Source: Diphasiastrum complanatum (lineage: Eukaryota > Streptophyta > Lycopodiopsida > Lycopodiales > Lycopodiaceae). Taken from it: a DNA stretch of 64,000 nucleotides. The DNA lies in assembly GCA_029204225.1 (NCBI GenBank), contig CM055114.1, positions 16,387,502 to 16,451,501 of the forward strand. The letters run 5' to 3'. Below, piece by piece: positions 1-9,131 of this stretch; position 1 is the first letter of the stretch, and every line of letters starts with the position of its first letter. The position numbers and the translations under genes are program-made. The notes beneath the pieces are model-generated. The model did not search any database and was not told where the DNA came from. It saw nothing but the letters and a program-made list of their open reading frames with translations.

Positions 1-822
1 AGAACTGAATAGAGTCTTGTGAATTATTCTCTCTTATCTCTGTTCCCCGCACTGTTGAGTGTGAGTGATTTTGAGTCTGCTAACAATCTCTAACGCATTT
101 CATGAATTACTCTCTGATCAGACAGACGCTCTAGTGCATTACAATCATTTGTTGTGTTTCCATGAAGCATGCTCTAAAGAACTGTCTTTAAACCATCTTA
201 TTCGTCTGTCGCGAATACTTTTTTTTTGGCACTCGAATAACGACTATCTTTGGTACAGTCTAGCACGATCATTGAATAAAGTTGTATGTATACATATGAG
301 ATGACAGTCCATGTCTGAAGAATTGAGTCTCATATCTGTTTTCCTGATTTGCATTGACATAAGTTTCTAACGTATCCTAAAACTCTTCGTGTTCTTTAAC
401 CATTAAGTTGGGCTTTAGTTGTTGAGGACTTCTGTCTAGAAACGAATAGTTCGCAAACGTGATTAATTAATTGTCTACACAGTCGCAAATACATCGAACA
501 ATTCTCGATTCTTTGTTGATACCTTAATCAGCCAGAGTGTAGTACTGTTGTCCTACTCTGATAACATCTCATCTGTAGAATGCTCTTCATTCGATTCGAT
601 AGAGGCCAAATTGTTGCTCTGAATTTATTAACATTACCCATCCCAACCATAAGTAATATTGGTTACTTTTTAATGTCTATCAACAACCAGAGTAACACTC
701 GAAACCACTTGCCATAATTGTACCAAAAACATAACTTTCTAACGCTGTCCTCTGTGGGAACGACATTATTTACTATAAAATCTATATTAATTCTATTGGT
801 ATAGTACGACATATACCAATTT
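1..822 (+). repeat. 5' LTR of Gypsy element 1, truncated by window start
   Basis: This AT-rich non-coding stretch ends just before a primer-binding site at 824-841. Much of it is repeated at about 31030-31800; for example the blocks around 55-175 and 31080-31165 match closely. A shared stretch outside coding DNA, followed by a primer site and a gag start, is what an LTR looks like. The left end lies outside the window. The small open frame at 65-304 is not conserved as an open frame in the second copy and is not called as a gene. Confidence 0.75.
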
Positions 823-823
823 T

Positions 824-841
824 TGGCACCATTGTCGGGGA
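824..841 (+). other. Primer-binding site of Gypsy element 1
   Basis: TGGCACCATTGTCGGGGA lies directly after the LTR. Athila/Tat-type Gypsy elements commonly use a tRNA-Asp primer with a TGGCGCCGTTGCCGGGGA-like site, and this differs by a few transitions. It supports placing the element in that group. The second copy near 31810 has lost this site. Confidence 0.7.
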
Positions 842-893
842 TAGTTTAGGAAAGCTATCAGAAATCTGACAAATCCATCTTCATCTCTTGTGT

Positions 894-2300
894 ATGTCAG
901 ATAGAGAATCTAGATTAGAACGATACCGTAAGCTTAGAGAGGAATTTTTACAAAGAGAAAGTGAGAATACAAGTCGAAGAATTCTAGACGAAATTATTGC
1001 CCAGTTACTTGAACTCCTAATTAGCTTCGGTATGTAGGGTCCTGCTGCACGTTTCACTTCTATCTCTAAAATTAAATATGATTATTTTAAAGGGCTTCTT
1101 CCGATGATGTAGATAGCTATGTCTCACAATTCTAGTCAATCGCTAACACAAATAACGAGGGAACTGACATAGACAAACTAAAATCTTCCCTGGTCTACTA
1201 AGAAAACAGACGCACATCTGGTATAGCCAAGTTGAACCAGGCCGTGTAGGAACCTGGTACTTGTTGAAAGATGCGTTTCTGAACCAGCTCAGAGAGATCG
1301 GTTACAAATCTAGAATTCTTGGACGTTTGAATAATGTTTAGAAGAAAAGTAAAGAATCCCTTCGCAAATATACACAAAAGGTTAAAAATCTCATAGGAAA
1401 ACTAACTGGTGTATATCTCGTAGATATGCAAATTGAATGATTTTTGGCTGGTTTACTACCAAAGATTGATCGGTATTGCAGACAAGGGAACATGACTTCC
1501 TTAGCAGCAGTAATAGCTAGTGCCCAAAATTTTGAGACCTCAAAACTAGCACGAAAGCGACGATCGACTAAGAAATCTCGAAAGTTGAAGACTGTTTCTA
1601 GTGATAGTGATGATGATTCAGATTTTGATCTAAGTACCATTTCCTCAAGCTCAAAATCTGAAAGCAGCAATTCATCAGAAAAAGCTAACAAAGGAGAGAG
1701 AAAAAATAAACGATGAACTAAACGAAAGGACGACACAAAAGTTGTCGAGGATAAGTCGTCAACTTCTAAAGTTGAAAAGCTTTGGAAGAGTAATATGGCT
1801 GACCTTAATAAAAAGTTTAATGACTTGAAAGTGCAGATCTCTGAAGTTGCAGATAAAAGACCAAAAGCGTCTTCTTCCAACTCAAGAATGTGGTGTACGA
1901 AATGTGGAACTTCTGGACACACTAAGGAAGACTGCACTACTGAGAATGTCAAATACATTGAAGATCCTGCCCAGGAGGTACTTAAGATTGATATTACCAT
2001 TGCGGGATGCCTGATCGAAAAAGTGTCAATTGACTCTGGTTCCAGTGTGAATATAATAACAGAAGACACAGCTCATGCTTTGGGGCTGACTGACATTCAA
2101 CCGACACATTAAAACATCAAGTTAGCTGATTTGACACGAGAAAAACCTGTTGGAGAACTGAAGGATGTCACTGTCTACATTCAAGCCAAGCCATTCACAA
2201 TGAATTTCGTTGTTATCAAACCACTCGGTTTGTCATCCTATTCTGTACTGATTGGATGACCTTGGCTTTATCAATCAAACGCAAGTGTACATTGAAAATC
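894..2300 (+). pseudogene. Gypsy element 1 gag and protease, broken
   Basis: Gag starts at ATG 894 (MSDRESRLERYRK) but stops after about 47 codons at 1036-1038. The retrotransposon gag core follows in other frames (1040-1520). A basic, serine-rich linker (about 1540-1730) leads to a CCHC zinc knuckle, CTKCGTSGHTKEDC, at about 1894-1935. A retropepsin start with the DSGSS catalytic motif lies at about 2031-2046. Several stops and frame changes separate these parts, so no Gag-Pol could be made. In an intact element Gag would form the virus-like particle and protease would process the polyprotein. The order gag, zinc knuckle, protease, RT is the normal Ty3/Gypsy order. Confidence 0.85.
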
Positions 2301-2676
2301 TAGAGAGATGAGATTTCAGACTGCTGAGACCAATAACCGAGGTAAGCCAACAGAACAAATCACAACCTGGAGTCGTGACAAAGATGAAGGTGAAACTCCT
2401 TTGTCCAACACCAGCTTTACATCAGAAGGATCTTCGTATGCCTTGAATATTTTTCCCAAAGAATCTGATATTGAAGTGCAGTACTTTGAATGTTATGAAA
2501 AATCCTAATGACGAAGAATTTTTCGATGCCTGTGACATTGAAGCGAATGTTTTTATGAAGAAATTAACGTTGCAGACACGAACTCGAAAAAGTTTGACGA
2601 TTCGAATCACGAATTTGAACACGAATTTGGTAACAAGAACCAAGTTGATGACAAGAAAACATTTGCGGAGTCAACC

Positions 2677-4584
2677 ATGCGTGAAATTCATGGCCATTCC
2701 AAGGCCAGTATGACAGAAGGTATCATTTTACCAGATTCTACTGAACTGATTGAACTTGCACCTGGCAGATTTGTGCATGTTTCAAAGTCACTTGGAGAAT
2801 CGGAGTTAGTGGAATTCACTGAACTATTGAAGGAGTATCAAGACGTTTTTGCCTGGTCGCTCGACGATTTAAAGGATATACCTACAGAATTCGGAGAGCA
2901 CCAAATTGATCTTAAGGAAGATGTTTTACCTATTCAACAGAGACAGTATCGTCTCAATCCTAAGTACTCTCTCATGGTTAAGGACGCACTTAACAAGCCC
3001 CTTAAAGCAGGTATAATCTATCTCGTCTTAAGTAGTGAATGGGTTTCACCCATTGTTGTCATCCCAAAGAAGAAGACTGGTAAAATACAAATATGCCAGG
3101 ATTTCCGCAAACTCAATGCTGCCACAAGGAAGGACCATCATCCTCTGCCTTTCACTGATTCCATCCTAGATCAGGTTGCTGGTCAAGAGCGTTACAGTTT
3201 CTGTGATGGCTTTTCTTGATATAATCAGGTTGGAGTGCGAAAGGAGGATCATTCAAAGACCACATTCACTACGAATTGGGGCACTTATGCCTACAACAAA
3301 ATGCCCTCTGGTCTTTGTAATGCACCAGCAACTTTTTAGTGAATTATTATGTTATTTTTGCTGCCTTCCTGATAACTTTTCTCGAAATATTTATTGATGA
3401 TTTCTGTGTATACAGTGATATAAAGACACACCTGCAGAAGCTGAAATCAACATGGCAACGGTGTCGAGATACTTGTTTATCTCTTCATCTAGACAAATGT
3501 TTTTTTGGTATGAAAGAAGGAATATTGCTCGGACACAGAATATCTAACAGAGGAATAGAAGTCGACAAAGATAAGGTCGAGCTTATAAAGAATCTCCATA
3601 ACTAAGAGCTTTCTTAGGACATGTGGGCTATTACAGAAGATTTATTCAAAATCGTGCTTTGATGCCTCTCTTACACATCTACTGAAGAAACAAGTGGAAT
3701 ACTTGTGGACGAATGAACAGCAGAAAGCATTCGAAGATCTTAAGCAAAGGTTGATTAATGCTCATATTCTGAGAGCACCCAACTGGGCTATTTTATTTCA
3801 CAGTTATGTGGATGTTTCTGCATTTGCTATTGGCGTCTGTCTAAGCCAGAAGGACGACCAGAAGAAGGATCATCCCACCTACTATGCGAGTCGACAGCTC
3901 AGTGCATCAGAGAAGAATTATTCGGCTACAGAAAGGGAAGCACTGAAGAAACAAGTGGAATACTTTTGGATGAATGAATAGCAGAAAGCATTCGAAGATC
4001 TTAAGCAAAGGTTGATTAATGCTCCTATTCTGAGACCACCCAGCTAGGCTATTTTATTTCACAGTTATGTGGATGTTTCTACATTTGCTATTGGCGTCTG
4101 TCTAAGCCAGAAGGACGACCAGAAGAAGGATCATCCCATCTACTATGCGAGTCGACACCTCAGTGCATTAGAGAAGAATTATTCGGCTACAGAAAGGGAA
4201 GAACTTGGCATGATTTTCACTGTTAAAAAATTTTGGCATTATTTGTTGGGATATGCATTTATTTTTCATGTGGATCATTATGCTCTTAAATATCTTGTAA
4301 ATAAACCAGATCTATCAGTACGAATTGCTCGATGGGTTCTACTTCTGCAAGAATTCACTTATCAAGTAGAGCTTCATCAAGGAAAATATCATACGAATGC
4401 TAATTATCTATCGCAACTCAGCACCGAAAAAATTGAAGACCCTATCAATGATGATTTTCCAGATGAACATTTATTCGAGATTTCATCTACAAATTCACTA
4501 TATTTAGATATTATTACTTATCTTAAGGATCAGATATATCCGGAACGGTTACGATTTGGAGCAAAAGACAGTTTTTCAATATAA
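2677..4584 (+). pseudogene. Gypsy element 1 reverse transcriptase and RNase H, broken
   Basis: The RT palm and fingers are clear: VSPIVVIPKKKTGKIQIC and QDFRKLNAATRKDHHPLP at 3030-3150, then a frame break at about 3219, TTFTTNWGTYAYNKMPSGL at about 3260-3320, and the catalytic motif IFIDDFCVYSD at about 3385-3420. A connection domain follows (LLGHRISNRGIEVDKDKVE), then RNase H from 3694 with the segment ASRHLSALEKNYSATEREEL and the end FHVDHYALKYLVNKPD. There are breaks at 3219, 3340 and 3605, and a stop at 3979-3981. This is a Ty3/Gypsy pol of the Athila/Tat-like group. The RNase H carries a tandem duplication, listed separately. Confidence 0.9.
3682..4203 (+). repeat. 261-bp in-frame tandem duplication inside RNase H
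   Basis: Positions 3682-3942 and 3943-4203 are near-identical direct repeats, both beginning CTGAAGAAACAAGTGGAAT. The unit is 261 bp, exactly 87 codons, so it would preserve the frame. The second unit has since acquired a stop (TGAATAGCAG, about 3974-3983) plus a few substitutions. The duplicated part covers the beginning of RNase H, including its first catalytic-region strand (VDVSAFAIGVCLS). Confidence 0.95.
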
Positions 4585-5548
4585 GGTAGCACCTTATACA
4601 ATTATTAACAACGTTCTGTACAAGCTTGGTGCTGACCATCAACTACGAAGATGTCTCGAAGATCCTGTCCAGGAGGTACTATTTATTTTTCAAAATGATG
4701 CGACTACTAACTATGTACAAGGTACTACAACATCAGCCCAGCAGGACAGACCCAAGTTTGCACCAAGAAGACATAATCCTCCTGAATTTGTTGGACCAGC
4801 GAAGTCTCAAACTATGACTAAACCAGTTTTGGGAAACTGCTACTACTGTGGAGAGCCGAGACATTTTTCTCATGACTGTCCTCAACCGCAAAAGCTGATT
4901 GGTTATGTACCATTATGCTTGAATTGCAGAGAGCTTGGCCACAAGTATCCTGACTGCCCTCATCCGCAAAAGCCGCGACCCAAATATCAGTATGTAGCAA
5001 CACCAGCTGCTGCAGACACGAAAGTGAAAGCTGTGACTGATGTTGTTGTGCAGAGAATTGACGTTATTGAAGGAAAACTGGCAGAGACAGAAGATCAGTC
5101 CGGGCCAAGTGACGTGGAGAAATTATTCAAAGTCACAATGAGAAGCAAAAGCTCCTCGAAACTTGATCAGAAATTTTTGACAAGGCGCAGAAAATCCTCA
5201 AAGAATAAATCCTCTAGCAAAACAACGAACAAATCTACGACTAAAGAAGATCTCAAAGATGACCCTGACTATAACCGCAATGCCGTGAAGTTATTTGCAA
5301 AAGATATCTCAGTAGAAACAAAGGAAATCATCAACGCTGAACTTCAGACAACTGTTGTAGAAAAGGTGGTCACTTTCAAGGAAGAGGACGAAGAAATCAC
5401 GAAGATAAAATTGTTTAGTGTTGTTATCGATAAACCAACCTCAAAATCAAAGACGAAAGAATATGACATCGTGACTAATATTGGATCCCTTTGTCCGCAA
5501 GTAGTTCAAATATCTCTACTTTTGATTTTGACTCCTTCGATTCTCTGA
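4556..5548 (+). CDS. Chimeric retrotransposon ORF: integrase start fused to double zinc-knuckle gag
   Basis: This 330-codon frame starts with the pre-integrase segment expected after Gypsy RNase H (VLYKLGADHQLRRCL, residues about 21-35). It then changes abruptly after EDPVQEVL (residues 36-43) into a gag-like protein. That part has two CCHC knuckles, CYYCGEPRHFSHDC and CLNCRELGHKYPDC (residues about 95-135), separated by a proline/glutamine-rich spacer. A long Lys/Ser-rich tail and an acidic end follow. The rest of integrase is missing. The fusion point carries a 23-nt stretch that matches the gag-protease junction at 1960-1982 at 22 positions, consistent with recombination or template switching. 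A related double-knuckle gag occurs at 49980-50110. It is probably not expressed as a real protein. Confidence 0.7.
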   Translation: MEQKTVFQYKVAPYTIINNVLYKLGADHQLRRCLEDPVQEVLFIFQNDATTNYVQGTTTSAQQDRPKFAPRRHNPPEFVGPAKSQTMTKPVLGNCYYCGEPRHFSHDCPQPQKLIGYVPLCLNCRELGHKYPDCPHPQKPRPKYQYVATPAAADTKVKAVTDVVVQRIDVIEGKLAETEDQSGPSDVEKLFKVTMRSKSSSKLDQKFLTRRRKSSKNKSSSKTTNKSTTKEDLKDDPDYNRNAVKLFAKDISVETKEIINAELQTTVVEKVVTFKEEDEEITKIKLFSVVIDKPTSKSKTKEYDIVTNIGSLCPQVVQISLLLILTPSIL

Positions 5549-5773
5549 CTTTTGTTGGCTTGGTACAAGGCTTCTATGCTCATGTGACATAGCCTCTTTT
5601 GCCACAGTACATCTGTCAATTCCTGAGTTTGATTGGCTTGTTTGATTTTTGCTCAAATGTTCAAGTGATACAAATTTCCTTCTCTGTTGCCCTTAGCAAC
5701 TAGGTTATTAGAATCTTCCTCGAACAATCTACAAGAGTTCTTTGTGAAGGGGTTATTGACATGCCTGTATCAA

Positions 5774-6760
5774 CTATCTTAAATAGTTTGTCTTCTCGTA
5801 CTCAGATAAAATTTGTTTCAAGGAAACAAAATGTGAGGTGGCTCCTGAATCAAGTACTTCATCTCGAATTGAATTAGATGAATAACATAGATCAGTAGTA
5901 ACAGAAGCTGCTGAGTTCCTTGTTGCCCTATCTTTTGCTGCTCCGGAGTATTCTACTTTGTCTTCGACATAGTTTAAATCTGAAGGTTCGCTTTGATTCT
6001 GCTCCTTTTTATTTATGAGATTTTGATAATAGTCTACTGTTGCATGACCCCGTTTATGACCATGAATGCATTCAATCTTTGGACTTAACCAATACTTTTG
6101 TTCTGTGTGAACTGATCTGCTGCATCTGTTGCAGATCTTCTTATAACCAGAATTCTTTTGTTGTTTACCAGATTGTTGGTCATTTATCTTAGACTCATTC
6201 TTTTTAGACGACTCTCTCTTAAACTTAGACTTTTTAGAAGATTTATTCTTCTGAGTAAATAGAGTATTTTTGGAATCACCATTGTCGTCATAGCGTTCAC
6301 GAGCTTCTACTTCCTCTTTAACTTCGTCTATTGCCTTTTGAAGTGTCATTGTCGCATCTTTCGCCAATAAGGTTCGAGTTGTGTGAAATGACCTGGGTAG
6401 GGCTAACTAAGCTGTTTTTCCTTAGAAATTGTATTTTCTGTGCCAGAATTCTGCAAGAAAATAAACAGATCTTTAATTTTTCACACGGATGTGGTCAGGT
6501 CTTTGTCGTCCCACTATAGGTAAGTTAATTGGTCTTCCACGAACATGATCTGATTACGAGATCGAGTCTCATTCTTGATTTGCAATTCTTCCCATAAATC
6601 TTTTGCGTTCGAAATTGATGTAAGATCTAGCATTATATTGTCATGCACTGAAGACGCAACAATTGCTACAGCTTTGTCATTTCTCAAACTCCATTCTAGA
6701 AGTTCTTTGCCACGAGTAGTTATCTCTCTAATTGAATATGCGTGCGGAAATATGCAGAAT
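5774..6760 (-). pseudogene. Copia gag-protease fragment (element D)
   Basis: On the reverse strand, 6735 to 6530 encodes a typical Copia gag helix region (SVHDNIMLDLTSISNAKDLW). A break of about 150 bp leads to the open frame 6367-5774. That frame holds a Lys/Ser-rich linker, two imperfect zinc knuckles (CNRCSRSVHTEQKYW and CIHGHKRGHATVDYY, each missing a final Cys), and the protease motif DSGATSHFV near its end. It stops just after the protease start, so INT, RT and RNase H are absent. The forward-strand frames here are shadows. It may belong to the same family as the forward Copia remnant at 53590-56756, because both are next to GCGACA-rich LTR-like DNA. Confidence 0.8.
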
Positions 6761-7515
6761 AAGAGACAACTTAAGACAATTCTTAGACAATTAGAAACTA
6801 TTGATCAAAAACAAATTTATAATTCTGAATCTGAATCAATATACATCTCTTGTTGTCTTATCTCGCTGTTCTATCTCTGATTGAGTGAGTTACAACGAGT
6901 AGTGCACATATATTTATATTGCTACAGGACAGGTTTTTTGGCCTTTTAATGTTGTAATAGTAGATATCTAACCATTTACGATGGTTGATATTCAAATAGA
7001 CGCTCTGTTTCCAAGGTCAAATAGCTTCTGTTCATGAATTATTCGCGACAGTCCATCTCTTCGTCAAAGCTCCGTTTATCGCGAATTATTCACGACACTT
7101 GTCTCTTTGCGACATTTTCGTCTTTCGCGAATTGTTCGCGACAGATGCCAACTTTGAGCTTGAAGAAGAAATTTAGAATATTTTGCGAATTGTTCGCGAC
7201 AGGTGAGCTTGGAGAAGAATCCAGAAGATTTCACAAATTGTTAGCGACATCTAAGATTTGAACAAGAAATAAGATATTTTGTTACAAGATTCTGTTTGTG
7301 AATTTTTTGAGCTTCAACAAGAAAACCACAAGCTTCTACAAGAAATTGTTTTGCGAATCTTTCGAGAATCTTTCAAGTTTTAAACAAGATAAATTTCGTG
7401 AATCTTTTGAGAATCTTTTGCAAATCTTTTGAGTTCCTATTCATTTCTTTCTCATCCTTTGTCAAGTAAAATGGGCACTTTGTTAGTAGAATCAAGATAT
7501 GTTTGATCAGGTGTT
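6761..7515. repeat. LTR-like non-coding DNA with a palindrome array
   Basis: No coding frame is supported. At 7031-7249 a 19-bp motif, best form TCGCGAATTGTTCGCGACA (7125-7143), occurs five times, starting at about 7032, 7079, 7125, 7183 and 7231. The core TCGCGAA-TTG-TTCGCGA is a perfect inverted repeat. From 7260 to 7440 the sequence continues with looser GCGAATCTTT/GAGAATCTTT repeats. Its position upstream of a reverse-strand gag suggests a Copia 5' LTR or leader, but I could not find clear LTR ends or a primer site. Confidence 0.6.
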
Positions 7516-8804
7516 CTACAATTTCAATTTACCTTTCGTGACCTTGCTCTGATACATCAATGCTAGGTCACCTTTGTGTAAGTCCTTTTGTTTTAGGACA
7601 TGGTCATGCCAGACTTTGAGATGTTTTTTTTCGGTGTACAATGCATGCAAAGCAATGGTTTGGGTTTTGCATAAATTCATCAGCAACCCTAATCGACGTT
7701 GGTTAGACTTACTTGTGTCTAATCGTTCAATTACGGCCACTCTTAGGATAGGGACAATGAACTCAACGGGCATTACAACCTCAAGTCCATAGGCCATTTG
7801 AAATAGGGTATGGCCAATGGCAAGCATATAGGTTGTTCGAAACACCCATACAGTTGCTTGGAGTTTATGTTCTCAATCGGACCTACTGGCTTCCATGGTC
7901 TTTGTGATAATATTGCACAAAATTTTCTTGGAAGATTTGGCCTGTCCATTACATCGGGGATAATAAGGCGTACTCTTGCAATGAACCACAAGGAATTCAA
8001 CTAGGAGTACTCATATTGTCTCATTCAGGATGTGAGTGCACGTGATGATGTTCTCATAGAGAAACTTAGTTGTGCTGGCTGCATTGGCTACTCTAACGGC
8101 CTTCACTTCTACCCACTTCATAAAATAATTTGTTGCCACTATAATATATCGAGCATGACTTCCTCTAGCGGCGGGTGGATGGGACAAACATAATCTATGC
8201 CCCATTTTTCAAAAGGGATTTCTATTATAATAGGCTTTAAAGGCATAATCCCAGATTTTCTCGATTTTGTGGCTTGTTGGAAAACATCACAGTGTTTCAA
8301 AAAGGTTGCCACATCATGGTGTAGGGTAGGCCACCAAAATTCTTCTTGGAGGACCTTTCGAGTAGTAGCGTCAGCAGCTGCCAATTGACCACCACCAATT
8401 TCTTCATGAGTTACACTAATAATAGGTTTTATTTCATGGTCCAATAGCCATCTTCGAAGGAAATAGTCTATATAAAGTTGTCCAACTATTAAGCTATACA
8501 GGGTAGCTTTTATTATCAACTTTCGTTGATCTATGGAAGGTAGTGAAGGATCAAGTTGTCCTCTCACAAGATACTCAACTATATCGGTAGCCCATTCTGG
8601 AACTACATCAGCATAAAAGATATGAGCATCTAGGAGTTCATCATCAACTCTCACTTCTTCTCAGCGTGTCGTCAATCTATAAAGGTAGTCAACCAAATAA
8701 TGTTGTTTTCTGTTCCTAACCTCTATTTGAAATTCAAACTCTTGAAGTTGTAAAAAGCCATCGTGTAATACGACCCGTCGTATAAGGTTGATTAACTAGA
8801 TATA
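7516..8804 (-). pseudogene. Gypsy element 2 integrase and end of RNase H (5' part continues at 13414)
   Basis: Read from 8804 downward, the order is the end of RNase H (ARG-VVLHDGFLQLQEFEF-like), the integrase zinc-binding region (THEEIGGGQLAAADATTRK, then FLKHCDVFQQA, where the second Cys has become Gln), the catalytic core start (FEKWGIDYVCPI, YIIVATNYFMKWVEV), and the C-terminal part around 7845-7516 (HTLFQMAYGLEVVMPVEF, WHDHVLKQ). Frames change at about 8139, 8010 and 7845. Upstream of 8804 the element is interrupted by Copia element C. The coding sense resumes at 13414, where the RNase H frame ends YVDHQPLLYQLK. The family is the same Athila/Tat-like group as the integrase pieces at 20330 and 34900. 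Confidence 0.85.
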
Positions 8805-9077
8805 CTTAGAATTTGCTTTGCACAGGAACACAGATCATGCTACACAGTAACACAGACAGAAAACACTCTCCACAGCAAGCTCACATAGCAGCTATATTTC
8901 TCATAACAAAATTACACTGTACATATAGTTGTTCACTCAGGCAACCCATGCATGACCCAGGTTGTCGTTGGTGGGACGCGTGTCCCGTCGACTTGCCTCG
9001 TGGTGAGGCCAACTGATCTTTATCCACTGATAGGACCCACGATACAATAGCACAGTGATTCTACTTTAATTCTAACT
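8805..9077 (-). repeat. 3' LTR of Copia element C
   Basis: This 273-bp copy matches 13141-13413 with scattered substitutions (for example CTTAGAATTTGC against CTTAGAATCTGC). It contains a G+C-rich block, CCCGTCGACTTGCCTCGTGG, shared by both LTRs. The mild divergence between two LTRs that were identical at insertion shows the insertion is not recent. Confidence 0.95.
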
Positions 9078-9131
9078 CTCTCCCTTAAAGTAGAGTCTAC
9101 TTTATATACAGTCATATACATAGCTTTAAAG

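Noticed and set aside
65-304. Small forward open frame near the window start
   Set aside because: It lies inside an LTR, is not preserved as the same frame in the second LTR copy near 31096, and has no recognisable domain.
1338-2069. Reverse-strand open frame of 243 codons opposite Gypsy gag
   Set aside because: It mirrors the forward gag, zinc-knuckle and protease coding region, and the serine-rich text is what the complement of lysine/serine-rich gag gives. It is treated as a shadow.
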